Source: an uncultured Clostridia bacterium (GTDB lineage: Bacteria > Bacillota > Clostridia > Christensenellales > Aristaeellaceae). Taken from it: a stretch of DNA of 60,926 bases. The stretch is from positions 1 to 60,926 of the forward strand of contig CAKTYE010000008.1 in the NCBI GenBank assembly GCA_934631985.1. The letters run 5' to 3'. The position numbers and the translations under genes were made by a program. The notes under the pieces were generated by a model, which made no database searches, was not told the DNA's origin, and saw only the letters and a program-made list of their open reading frames with translations. Positions 33,649-41,899 of the stretch are shown one piece after another (position 1 is the stretch's first letter; each line of letters starts with the position of its first letter).

Positions 33649-35436
33649 TTATCGTGCTTTTTTCAGGGTGTTGATCTTTTGGGTCAGCAGCGTGACCTCT
33701 TGCATGGCGGCCTTTTTCTCCTCGCCGGAAAGGCCGTTGATGGTTCGCATGATCTCGCGGACACGCTGCTCCATCCGCGTCAGGCGCATGGCGTTCACGC
33801 AGTCCTGCGCCATGTGGATAAGCTGATCGGTGTCCTCGCTGGGCGGGGTCAGCAGCAGCTTGGAAACCCGGGAACGGATCGCCTCGTCCTCCTCACGCTC
33901 CACCAGCGCGGCGGGGGAAACGCCTTGCTGAAGCCCTTCGTATAAGGATTTCAGCAGCGGGTCCTGAAAATCCTCTGTGGTGACAATATCTCCCGGCAGA
34001 CGGCCCGTCGCCATCAGGGAAAGCAGCAGCTCCTGCGCGCGAAGCTCCTCGCCGGAAAGGGCGGGGGCTGCCTCGCGCCTGGGGGCGGGGGTCTGCATCT
34101 GCCTGGTGACCTCGGCAGCCTTGGGCTGGCTTGCACCGATCTGCGCCAGCAGCACCTCCCGGCTGAACCCCGTCTGCACCATCAGCTCCCGCAGATGGGT
34201 CTCCATTTCCACAGGCTCCAGCTTGGCAAGGATCGCGGCGCAGGCCTTGGCGTACTCCGTGCGGCCCTCCTGCGTGCTGAGGTCATAGTTGTCCTTCAGG
34301 CGGCGCATGCGGTAGGTCTCAGGAGTCAGGGCAGGCAAATGGGCAAAGCCCTCGGGGCCGTCCCGGCGGATGAACTCATCCGGGTCCAGTCCATCGGGAA
34401 AGTCCAGCACACGGGCGGGAACGCCCTCCTGCTCCAGAATGTCCAGTCCGCGCAGAATAGCGTGCTGGCCCGCGCTGTCACCGTCGTAGCTCAGATAGAC
34501 GCGGGGGGCAAAGCGCTTGAGCAGCTTGGCCTGATCGTTCGTCAGAGCCGTGCCCAGGGTCGCCACCACGCCGGGTACGCCGAACTGCGTCAGCGATACC
34601 ACGTCCATGTAGCCCTCGACCAGAATGACGCGCTCCAGGCGCCGCTCCTTGCGCAGCAGGTTGGCGGCGTACACGCCCAGGCGCTTGTTGAACACCGGCG
34701 TGTCGGCGGTGTTCAGGTATTTGGGCTGCTGGTCGCCCAGCGTTCGCCCGCCAAAGGCCAGCACGTTGCCGTATTGGTCAATGATGGGAAACATGGCCCG
34801 GTTGCGGAACATGTCGAAGGTTTTCGGCGACCCCTTTGTTCCATCAGGCCGCGTCTCGCCTTCCTTGACCACCGTCAGGCCGCACAGGTGAAGCTCGTCC
34901 ACCGTGTAGCCCTTTTCGATCATGTAGGTCGTCAGGCGATCCCAGCCCTCCGGGGCAGCGCCCAGGCCAAACTTGCGGATCACGCCGTCGCTCAGCCCGC
35001 GCTTTTGCAGGTAGGCGTAGATCGGCGCGCCCTCCGGGGTGAAAAGCTGGCGGTGGTAAAACTGCGCGGCCTCCCGGTTGGCGTTCAGCAGCCGCTCGCG
35101 CTGGGTGCGTCTGCGCTGATAGTCGGGGTCCTCCTCCATTTGGGGCAGGGGCATGTGAAGCTGATCGGCCAGAAACCTGACGGCCTCGGGAAAGGTGAGC
35201 CGCTCCATCTCCATAATGAACGAAATGACCGTGCCGCCGGCCTTGCAGCCGAAGCAGTAATAGAGCTGCCGCTCTGGGTCCACGGAGAAGGAAGCCGTCT
35301 TTTCGCCGTGAAACGGGCACAGTCCCCAATACTTGTGCCCGTTTCGCTTCAGTGTGACATAGCCGGATATAATCTGCACAATATCCGCCCGGGAACGAAG
35401 CTCGTCCAGCCAGGCGGCAGGAAAGCGCGATGCCAT
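33649..35436 (-). CDS. dnaG: DNA primase
   Basis: A 595-residue primase that makes RNA primers for replication. The N-terminal zinc ribbon has Cys40, His43, Cys61 and Cys64. The TOPRIM catalytic core contains VILVEGYMDVVSL near 270 and the acidic YLSYDGDSAGQ motif. The C-terminal part (about 450-595) is the helical DnaB-interaction domain. The ATG 35436 begins exactly at the conserved N terminus (MASRFPAAWLDELRSRADIV), with AGGTG upstream. It sits between dgt and rpoD in the classical operon order. Confidence 0.95.
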   Translation of the reverse strand: MASRFPAAWLDELRSRADIVQIISGYVTLKRNGHKYWGLCPFHGEKTASFSVDPERQLYYCFGCKAGGTVISFIMEMERLTFPEAVRFLADQLHMPLPQMEEDPDYQRRRTQRERLLNANREAAQFYHRQLFTPEGAPIYAYLQKRGLSDGVIRKFGLGAAPEGWDRLTTYMIEKGYTVDELHLCGLTVVKEGETRPDGTKGSPKTFDMFRNRAMFPIIDQYGNVLAFGGRTLGDQQPKYLNTADTPVFNKRLGVYAANLLRKERRLERVILVEGYMDVVSLTQFGVPGVVATLGTALTNDQAKLLKRFAPRVYLSYDGDSAGQHAILRGLDILEQEGVPARVLDFPDGLDPDEFIRRDGPEGFAHLPALTPETYRMRRLKDNYDLSTQEGRTEYAKACAAILAKLEPVEMETHLRELMVQTGFSREVLLAQIGASQPKAAEVTRQMQTPAPRREAAPALSGEELRAQELLLSLMATGRLPGDIVTTEDFQDPLLKSLYEGLQQGVSPAALVEREEDEAIRSRVSKLLLTPPSEDTDQLIHMAQDCVNAMRLTRMEQRVREIMRTINGLSGEEKKAAMQEVTLLTQKINTLKKAR

Positions 35437-35527
35437 CTTTGCTTCACCTGTCCTATTCTTTCGCCATCCTCGGAAAATTTCCTTCTTTTTTCGCAAAACG
35501 CAGGCAGGAAAGCCTGATAAATCCCTG

Positions 35528-36532
35528 TCAAAGGGCGGAAAACGCGCTGGGAATGAACAGCGCCTGATACTGCCGCACTGCATAGCGGTCCGTCATGCAG
35601 GAAAGAAAATCGCACACCGCGCGATCCATGCCCTCCCTGTAGCCAATGAGCAGAAACTCCTCGGGCATTTCGCTGGGATGCTCGCTGTAATAGGCGTACA
35701 GTCCCTTCATTACATGGTCGCAGCGGGCTTCCTCCGCCGCGCGCCATGCGTCCCGGTAGACCCGCTCAAACATGAATTCCCGCAGGCCGTCCATGGCGCT
35801 CTGCACCCGGTCGCTCATGACGAGATGCTCCGTGTCCTGGCTGCACCGCACCACATCGGAGATCATCGTGTTGATACGCTCTCCGTGGGTCGCGCCCAGC
35901 ACCTTCAGGCAGTCGGCAGGTAGCTCAAAGGGCTGCAATACGCCCGCCCGCAGCGCGTCATCAAGGTCGTGGTTCAGGTAGGCGATACGGTCTGCACGCC
36001 GGACGCATTCACCCTCCAGGGTAGCAGGCTGCTGTTTGCCGCTATGGCACAGAATGCCGTCCCGCACCTCCCAGGTGAGGTTCAGCCCCGCGCCGTCCCG
36101 TTCCAGCACATCCACCACCCGCAGGGACTGCTCGTTGTGGCGAAAACCCTCCTGCATCAATGCATCCAGTGTGCGTTCGCCAATGTGACCAAAGGGCGTG
36201 TGGCCCAGATCGTGTCCCAGGGCGATGGCCTCAGCCAGATCCTCGTTCAGGCGAAGGCAGCGGGCCAGCGTCCGCGCCACCTGCGCCACCTCCAGGGTGT
36301 GGGTCAGGCGGGTGCGGTAGTGGTCGCCCTCAGGGGAGAGAAACACCTGCGTTTTGAATTTCAGCCGCCGAAAGGCCTTGCAGTGGATGATACGATCTCG
36401 ATCCCGCTGAAAATCCGTGCGCAGGGGACAGGGCTCCATGGGCGTGACGCGCCCACGGCTGTGCAGTGCCTTGCAGGCACGATCGGACAGCCGGGTCAGC
36501 TCCTCCTGCTCCAGGGTCTCGCGAAGGGTCAT
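35528..36532 (-). CDS. dGTPase-like HD-domain triphosphohydrolase
   Basis: A 334-residue HD-domain enzyme of the deoxyguanosine triphosphate triphosphohydrolase-like family. It carries the HD motif set: RTRLTHTLEVAQ (His), AIALGHDLGHTPFGHIGE (HD) and the later HNEQSLRV and YLNHDLDDA motifs. It cleaves dNTPs to nucleoside plus tripolyphosphate and may tune dNTP pools. The ATG 36532 is seven bases after AAGGAGG; the ATG at 36538 lies against it and is rejected. It is the first gene of the dnaG-rpoD operon. Confidence 0.92.
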   Translation of the reverse strand: MTLRETLEQEELTRLSDRACKALHSRGRVTPMEPCPLRTDFQRDRDRIIHCKAFRRLKFKTQVFLSPEGDHYRTRLTHTLEVAQVARTLARCLRLNEDLAEAIALGHDLGHTPFGHIGERTLDALMQEGFRHNEQSLRVVDVLERDGAGLNLTWEVRDGILCHSGKQQPATLEGECVRRADRIAYLNHDLDDALRAGVLQPFELPADCLKVLGATHGERINTMISDVVRCSQDTEHLVMSDRVQSAMDGLREFMFERVYRDAWRAAEEARCDHVMKGLYAYYSEHPSEMPEEFLLIGYREGMDRAVCDFLSCMTDRYAVRQYQALFIPSAFSAL

Positions 36533-36572
36533 GTACATCCCTCCTTACAAGGTAATACAACACGGAAGGATG

Positions 36573-36598
36573 GAATCCCTGCAAAAACGCGGGGATTC
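36573..36598. terminator. Hairpin between peptidase and dgt operons
   Basis: A 10-bp stem (36573-36582 with 36589-36598, one G-U pair) downstream of the minus-strand M55 gene. No clear T-tract follows on the minus strand, so it may be a weak terminator or an attenuator ahead of dgt. Confidence 0.4.
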
Positions 36599-36638
36599 TT
36601 CATGGAATGTGTTGGAACGGCGCGAAGCGTCTGCGCCT

Positions 36639-37439
36639 TTACAGGCAGAAATGGAAGAAGCGCAGGCAGTCCTCCCATTCGTCGCTTTCAAAGACCACCG
36701 AGGTGCTGCCTTCAAGCCGCGCACCGGGATAGAAGCTGGCGCTTCGTGCATCGCCGTGGAAGCGGTAACCGACCTCCACTGTGAAATACTCCGGCAGGGG
36801 GAACAGGCACAGGGCCGGGTCGAGCTGTACCGCCTTTTCCGCAGCCTCGCGAATGAGCCGTACCGCCTTATCCGGGTGAATGGAGACGGTTCCGCTGCCG
36901 ACACCGTACATCACAGGAACGGTCAGGGTGCCGGGGCAGGCCTCGCTCATGCTATCGCACAGCATCTGGTCGCCGGTCACCAGCAACACCGGCACCCCGA
37001 AGGCGCTGGCGGTCAGGCTGTTGATCATCAGCTCGGAGGCCAGCTCGTCATTGATGCGCACATAGGTGTTTTTCAGGTTCATGGTGTGGCTGAGCGGACT
37101 GCCGTCCCAGCTTGCGGCGGAGTGATAACCCGTGAACGCTACACCGTCAAAGGTTGCATCAATGCCGCTCATCATGGCCCAGGGATCCCGTCCCCAGCCG
37201 CGGAAAAGCGCGATATTTTCAGGCAGTTGTTCGGGCAGCAGATTTCGCGCAGTATCATGCGCGTCACGGATAAAAAGCTGCTCCACACCCGCGCAGGTGA
37301 AGCCCTCGCAGGCTGCGCGGACCTCCCGGGTCATCTGCTGCTGAAAGCGCGCATAGTCCCGCTTGTCGGGCAGCGTTTCGTCCCAGTGGGCAATGCCGCA
37401 GGTGCCTTCAATGTCGGCGGAAAGGAATATCTTCTTCAT
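36639..37439 (-). CDS. M55-family D-aminopeptidase (DppA-like)
   Basis: A 266-residue zinc enzyme. The N-terminal SADIEGTCGI carries the first metal ligands and IRDAHDTARNLLPE and GYHSAAS the others, as in Bacillus DppA, which removes N-terminal D-amino acids from peptides and assembles as a decamer. The ATG 37439 has AAGGAGG six bases upstream. It is the last gene of an alr-M20-M55 operon, suggesting salvage of D-Ala-containing cell-wall peptides. Confidence 0.88.
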   Translation of the reverse strand: MKKIFLSADIEGTCGIAHWDETLPDKRDYARFQQQMTREVRAACEGFTCAGVEQLFIRDAHDTARNLLPEQLPENIALFRGWGRDPWAMMSGIDATFDGVAFTGYHSAASWDGSPLSHTMNLKNTYVRINDELASELMINSLTASAFGVPVLLVTGDQMLCDSMSEACPGTLTVPVMYGVGSGTVSIHPDKAVRLIREAAEKAVQLDPALCLFPLPEYFTVEVGYRFHGDARSASFYPGARLEGSTSVVFESDEWEDCLRFFHFCL

Positions 37440-37458
37440 GGGCGGCCTCCTTTTTTGG

Positions 37459-38628
37459 TCAGGGCGCAAGCAGCATCAGCACGGTGGCGCACTGCATGGC
37501 AACGCCGGGCAGCAGACAGGCTTCATCCACCCGGAAAGTGCTGGTGTGCAGCGCCGTGCCAATGCCGCTGCCCAGGTCGTAATACACGCCGGGCGTGTCC
37601 TTCTGAAAATAGCCGAAGCTCTCCACACCCAGGCTGGGCATATCGCGGCGGACGATCTTGTCCTCGCCCAGCAGCGACGCAGCCAGCGGCTCCATCCGCG
37701 CATACAGCGCATCGTCGTTGTAGACCGCGCCGTAGCCGGGGGTGATGACAACCTCCGCGTTGCCGCCCATGCCCTGCGCCACGCCCTTGGCAAGGCAGGC
37801 AATGCGCTCCTTCAGCTGCACCCGCGTCTTGTCCGACAGGGTGCGCAGGGTGCCAGTGAGCTTCACCTCGCCGCAGATAATGTTGCAGGCCTTGCCGCCC
37901 TGAATGGTGCCCAGCGTCAGCACGGCGCTGTCCAGGGGGCTGATGGTGCGGCTGACCATGGTTTGCAGGGCGGTCACCACCTGCGCCGCAATCACGATCG
38001 CGTCCACGCCGCTTTCAGGGTATGCGCCGTGACAGCTTTTGCCGGTGATGGTCAGCGCCACTTCATCGCTTGCGCCGCTGACAAAGCCAGACTTGGCATA
38101 GAAAACGCCTGCGTCATAGCGCGGATTCATGTGCTGCCCAATGACCCAATCTACCTTCGGATGCTCCAGACAGCCCTGCTGTGCCATGAGCATCGCGCCG
38201 CCGCGGGTCTCCTCCTCCGCCTCGAAGAAGAACTTCACCACGCCCGCAAACTTTTCCCGGTGGCTGGCCAGATATTTTGCCGTACCCAGCGCCAGCGCCA
38301 TGTGCGCATCGTGACCGCAGGCGTGCATGCGTCCGGGAATTTCAGAGGCGAAGGGCAGGCCTGTCTCCTCCTGGATGGGCAGGCCGTCAATGTCCGCGCG
38401 GATGGCGACGCACTTGCCGGGGCGCGTCCCTTCAATGGTCGTCATGATGCAGCAGGTATCCTCAAAGCGCTGTGTTTCCAGGCCGAAGCCGTGCAGCGTC
38501 TCCTCCAAAAGCGCCCGGGTCCATACCTCCTCGCCGCCCACCTCGGGATGGCGGTGCAGCCTGCGGCGAATTTCCGTCACAAAGGGCATTACGTCCGCTA
38601 ATGCTACAGCCCAATCAGCCAGCGTCAT
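37459..38628 (-). CDS. M20-family amidohydrolase
   Basis: A 389-residue metal-dependent amidohydrolase of the M20D type (hippurate or IAA-amino-acid hydrolase-like). Metal ligands are visible in MHACGHDAHM near 101-110 and in FEAEEETRGGA near 135-143; the dimerisation domain starts at GKSCHGAYP. It cleaves N-acyl or dipeptide amides; the substrate is not deducible. Its start shares one base with the alr stop (TGATG), so it is coupled to alanine racemase, and the M55 D-aminopeptidase follows 19 bp later. A role in D-amino-acid peptide turnover is inferred. Confidence 0.88.
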   Translation of the reverse strand: MTLADWAVALADVMPFVTEIRRRLHRHPEVGGEEVWTRALLEETLHGFGLETQRFEDTCCIMTTIEGTRPGKCVAIRADIDGLPIQEETGLPFASEIPGRMHACGHDAHMALALGTAKYLASHREKFAGVVKFFFEAEEETRGGAMLMAQQGCLEHPKVDWVIGQHMNPRYDAGVFYAKSGFVSGASDEVALTITGKSCHGAYPESGVDAIVIAAQVVTALQTMVSRTISPLDSAVLTLGTIQGGKACNIICGEVKLTGTLRTLSDKTRVQLKERIACLAKGVAQGMGGNAEVVITPGYGAVYNDDALYARMEPLAASLLGEDKIVRRDMPSLGVESFGYFQKDTPGVYYDLGSGIGTALHTSTFRVDEACLLPGVAMQCATVLMLLAP

Positions 38629-39791
38629 CAGGCATCGCTCCTTTCGCCTGTCAGCTCATCCAGCACCGTGACCACCTGTCCCTGCTCATGGTAGACCCGC
38701 ACGGGCCGCCGGGACAGAATGGTGATGCACTCGTTGCGGTTGGTATTGCACCAGTCCGCATAGGTCATGTAGGAAATGCCACCGCCCAGCAGCGTCGCCG
38801 TATCGCCGGAGGCCGTCTCGGGAATGTCCGTCACATCCACCATCAGCTGATCCATGCAGATCAGGCCCACCACCGGGGCCAGCTTGCCGTGGAGCAGCAC
38901 CTTGCCCCTGCCGTTGGACAGGTGACGCGGATAGCCGTCGCCATATCCGGCGCACAGGGTCGCGATCCGCGCATCATGGTCGAGTATCTGGTCGTCGCTG
39001 TAGCCGACCACCTCGCCTGCAGCCACGTCCCGCACCTGACTGACCGTGGTGTGGAAGGTCAGTGTTTCTCTGTCCTCAAAGGGCATGCTTTCCGAATGGT
39101 AGGGCCGCACGCCGAACAGCAGCGCACCCACGCGCACCCGGCTCATGTGCCACTGAGGATAGCGTACCAGTCCGATGCTGTCGCACAGGTGCAGATCGGT
39201 AAAGGTCACGCCCCGCGCCGCAAGCATGGACTGCATGCGCATCAGGTTGTCATATTGCATCTGATCGCGTTCCGGGGTGATGAGGCCCAAGTGGGAATAC
39301 AGCCCCACCGCCTTGACCCAGCGCAGACGCTTCACGGCGCTTGCGACCTGCTCGGCGGCTTCTTCCGTTACGTCAAAGCCCAACCGATGAAAGCCCGTAT
39401 CCACTGCCAGATGCACAGTCACAGGCTTTTCCAGCGCTGCCGCCGCCGCTTCAGCCGCGGACAGATCCGCCAGGTCGCCCACGGTCAGCGTCAACTCCGC
39501 CTGGATGGCGGCGGGCAGCAGAGGAGCCTCCGTCAGGCCCATCACAAGGATTTCTCCTGCGAGGCCGCTTTTGCGCAGCTCCAGTCCCTCCCGGGCGCAG
39601 CTGACCGCAAAGCTGCGGCAGCCCTCCTCTGCCAGGGCCTGCGCAACACGCACTGCGCCGTGTCCATAGGCGTTGGATTTGATAACGCAGGTCACCGTGG
39701 CCTGCGTCAGGGCTTTTGCCGTGCGATAATTGGCCTTGAGGGCGTCCAGATCAATGTCGATCCAGGTGCGTTGATAAAAAGGCGCGTCCAT
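38628..39791 (-). CDS. alr: Alanine racemase
   Basis: A 387-residue PLP enzyme that interconverts L- and D-alanine for the cell wall. The PLP lysine is Lys38 in VIKSNAYGHG. The second catalytic residue is the Tyr of LCAGYGDGYPR in the C-terminal beta domain, and HLAVDTGFHRLGF and ICMDQLMVDVTD are further family motifs. The ATG 39791 has AAAGGAAG upstream; the frame is open much further but without conserved sequence. Its leader resembles that of the ABC permease gene at 41660. An alr copy coupled to peptidases may be catabolic rather than the biosynthetic one. Confidence 0.93.
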   Translation of the reverse strand: MDAPFYQRTWIDIDLDALKANYRTAKALTQATVTCVIKSNAYGHGAVRVAQALAEEGCRSFAVSCAREGLELRKSGLAGEILVMGLTEAPLLPAAIQAELTLTVGDLADLSAAEAAAAALEKPVTVHLAVDTGFHRLGFDVTEEAAEQVASAVKRLRWVKAVGLYSHLGLITPERDQMQYDNLMRMQSMLAARGVTFTDLHLCDSIGLVRYPQWHMSRVRVGALLFGVRPYHSESMPFEDRETLTFHTTVSQVRDVAAGEVVGYSDDQILDHDARIATLCAGYGDGYPRHLSNGRGKVLLHGKLAPVVGLICMDQLMVDVTDIPETASGDTATLLGGGISYMTYADWCNTNRNECITILSRRPVRVYHEQGQVVTVLDELTGERSDA

Positions 39792-39841
39792 GGTATCGCT
39801 TCCTTTGCATTGCATTTGTCGGCGAGATATTCGCGGCGGGG

Positions 39842-39870
39842 GCATGCTTTTCCTGCATGGCGCATACAGT
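39842..39870 (+). promoter_or_regulatory. Possible sporulation sigma-E-like promoter
   Basis: CATACAGT at 39863-39870 matches the -10 consensus of mother-cell sigma factors (CATACAnT). The -35 GCATGCT, 14 bp upstream, is only a partial match. It would drive the GerQ-like gene. Weak evidence. Confidence 0.3.
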
Positions 39871-39902
39871 TCAACCAAAGCAATTTCAAGGAGGTCGATC
39901 CC

Positions 39903-40289
39903 ATGAGCGAGCGCAGCGGCATACAGGTTCCGGCTGAACCGTCCTTTGATACAGAAGCCTTTCAGGGTTCCATGCAGCAGCTTTTGCAGGATAACGTGGG
40001 CAATTATGTGACCATCACTTTTCTGGTGGGAACCAGCACGCAGACCAGCCGTTCCGGGCTGCTGTATGCCGTCGGCACCAGCTATGTGGTGCTGTATGAC
40101 GATGTGAATCAGCAATACGATGTGGGAGATCTGTACGCCATCAAGTTTGTGACCTTCTATCTGCCCGGTCACCGTCCCGGACAGGTGAATATGTCGGATA
40201 CCTCCACGATGCCTGAGTCCGCGCCGACCTTTGCCGCCGCGCCGTACAGCCAGGCGGCCTATGCTCATGTGCGGGGTCAGCAGCGGTGA
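39903..40289 (+). CDS. GerQ-like small protein
   Basis: A 128-residue soluble protein. The central part, from MQQLLQDNVGNYVTITFLVG through GLLYAVGTSYVVLYDDV to GDLYAIKFVTFYL, looks like a small beta-barrel resembling the spore-coat protein GerQ (an N-G-x-Y-V start, a hydrophobic strand pair and an L-x-V-T-F end). The tail is Ala/Pro-rich. Homology to GerQ is a pattern judgement at low confidence; an Sm-like RNA-binding fold is an alternative. The ATG 39903 has AAGGAGG eight bases upstream. It diverges from alr and ends at a shared terminator. Confidence 0.6.
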   Translation: MSERSGIQVPAEPSFDTEAFQGSMQQLLQDNVGNYVTITFLVGTSTQTSRSGLLYAVGTSYVVLYDDVNQQYDVGDLYAIKFVTFYLPGHRPGQVNMSDTSTMPESAPTFAAAPYSQAAYAHVRGQQR

Positions 40290-40305
40290 CGAAACGGGCA
40301 AGCAA

Positions 40306-40344
40306 AAAGGAGGATGCTCCATTCTCAGGGGGCATCCTCCTTTT
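40306..40344. terminator. Bidirectional terminator overlapping a CDS end
   Basis: A perfect 12-bp core stem (40306-40317 with 40332-40343) with flanking A and T runs. The minus-strand ABC ATPase gene ends inside the loop, so one arm also encodes its last residues. Confidence 0.85.
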
Positions 40345-40924
40345 GTGTAAAGGAACGAAAGGGTTCCTCGATCATTTCGCAGTGAAAATATTCTGCCTGT
40401 TGACGGTCGTGAGTCACCAGCAGCAGCAGACGCGCACCCAAATGCGCCGCAATCAGGTTCTGCATCCGTGCGCAGGTGGCAGCGTCCAGCTCCCGCAGGG
40501 GTTCGTCCAGCACAAGCACATCGCTGGGAAAGCCCAGCGCCCGGGCCAGCGAAACGCGCCTGCGCATGCCCCCGGATAATTCATCCGGGTAGCGCTTGCC
40601 CGCATCGCTCAGCCCCAGCCGTTCCAGCCACATCCGTGCCACATCCATGCCGCCCAGGGCCAGCGCAAGGTTTTCCTCTGCCGTGTACCAGGGCAGCAGC
40701 CGATCCTCCTGAAAGTGACAGGCGAAGCGCAGCCCCGGCGAGCGTACAATGCGCCCCGTATCGGGCGTATCCAGGCCGCAGATCAGCCGGGTCAGCGTCG
40801 TTTTGCCGCAGCCGGAGGGGCCGAAAAAGCAGACCGCGCCCCGGTCGGGGAGCGTCAAATTGACCTGCTGCAATACGATGTGGTTGCCAAAGGCCTTGCT
40901 GACCTGTTCAAGCATGATGGACAC
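40325..40924 (-). CDS. ABC ATPase, nitrate/sulfonate/taurine type
   Basis: A 199-residue ATPase, shorter than the usual 240-260. Walker A is GPSGCGKTT, the Q-loop is CHFQEDRLLPW as in SsuB/TauB-type ATPases, the signature is ELSGGMRRRVSLARA, and Walker B is VLVLDEPLRELD. It powers the permease encoded directly upstream. The GTG 40924 with AGGGGG upstream is the likely start and overlaps the permease gene by 17 bp; an ATG at 40915 is the alternative. The C terminus is cut short by the terminator that overlaps the stop. No substrate-binding protein gene is nearby. Confidence 0.87.
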   Translation of the reverse strand: MSIMLEQVSKAFGNHIVLQQVNLTLPDRGAVCFFGPSGCGKTTLTRLICGLDTPDTGRIVRSPGLRFACHFQEDRLLPWYTAEENLALALGGMDVARMWLERLGLSDAGKRYPDELSGGMRRRVSLARALGFPSDVLVLDEPLRELDAATCARMQNLIAAHLGARLLLLVTHDRQQAEYFHCEMIEEPFRSFTQKEDAP

Positions 40925-41660
40925 GCCGCTTCCCCCTTTCAAAGGCCAGACGAAGCAGTCCTTCCGTAGCCATGCTTAGCAGAATGACCACCACCGTCCA
41001 CGCCATCAGTGCATCCGTTTCCAGATAGATCTTCGCATTGTAAAGCTGCGTTCCCATGGCATTGCGGGGTACGCCGATGACCTCCGCCGCGATGGTGGCC
41101 TTGAAGCACATGCCCACGCTGGCCTCGCAGGCCGTTAAAAAGGTGGGCAGCGCGGAGGGAAGCAGCACCCGCCGCCAGGTTTTCACGCGGCCCCAATGAA
41201 ACATACGCGCCATTTCCAAAAGCTGCGGGTCGGTGGAGGCAATGCCCTCACTGACGTTGGCATAGACCACAGGCATGACGATGAGCAGCCCGGTCAGAAT
41301 GGGGACGTTTCCCGCCGAGAGCCACACCAGTGCCAGAATAATGAAGGAAGCAACTGGTGTGGCGCGGATGACCGCCAGCATGGGCTGCACCAGCGCCCGC
41401 ACCACGGGCAGACATCTGGCAAGGATCGCCAGCCCTGCACCCAGCAGCACACCCAGTACATAGGCGATGGCGGTGCGCACCATGGTCATGCCCACGCACT
41501 GAAAAAAGCGCGGAGTCAGCCCGTGCGCCAGATACTGCATCACCTGTCCCGGCGAAGCCAGCAGCAGATCCTGACCCACGGCACGGTAGCACAGCTCCCA
41601 TACCGCCAGCCAGAAAAGCAGCACCCCCATTTTTTGCAATCCACGTCGCAGCATAAGCAT
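40908..41660 (-). CDS. ABC permease, nitrate/sulfonate/taurine type
   Basis: A 250-residue permease with about six membrane helices (MGVLLFWLAVWELCYRAV first). The coupling loop is STDPQLLEMARMFHWGRVKTWRRVLLPSALP, with the EAA-like motif typical of SsuC/TauC/ThiX proteins. Substrate candidates are an alkanesulfonate, nitrate, bicarbonate or a thiamine precursor; with no binding protein or enzyme gene adjacent, none can be chosen. The ATG 41660 has AAAGGA close upstream, with ATG 41654 as a second candidate. Confidence 0.85.
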   Translation of the reverse strand: MLMLRRGLQKMGVLLFWLAVWELCYRAVGQDLLLASPGQVMQYLAHGLTPRFFQCVGMTMVRTAIAYVLGVLLGAGLAILARCLPVVRALVQPMLAVIRATPVASFIILALVWLSAGNVPILTGLLIVMPVVYANVSEGIASTDPQLLEMARMFHWGRVKTWRRVLLPSALPTFLTACEASVGMCFKATIAAEVIGVPRNAMGTQLYNAKIYLETDALMAWTVVVILLSMATEGLLRLAFERGKRRVHHA

Positions 41661-41789
41661 CTCGTCCTTTTGCAAATATCTCCGGGGAATATTCGCCGCG
41701 GCGGCAGGCGTTTCCTGCACAGGGCAGGCAGGGAAGGACGGCGCGAAAATTTCCTGCTGCGGCAGCAAGGCTGGCAGCCTTGCTTTCGA

Positions 41790-41818
41790 TTGCAAACGCG
41801 GCGCGCTTGTGATATGCT
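41790..41818 (+). promoter_or_regulatory. Promoter of the LCP gene
   Basis: TTGCAA (41790-41795), a 17-bp spacer and TATGCT (41813-41818). Confidence 0.6.
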
Positions 41819-41899
41819 AAACAGGGGAACATTTTCCGTTTCCCGTTCGTTGCATTCCATGAAACACGCGCCGTGCGCGATAAAAGAAGGAGACTGCCC

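Noticed and set aside
38472..39902. Long plus-strand frame leading into the GerQ-like gene
   Set aside because: It is antisense to alr and the M20 gene; AAGGAGG and ATG at 39903 define the true start.
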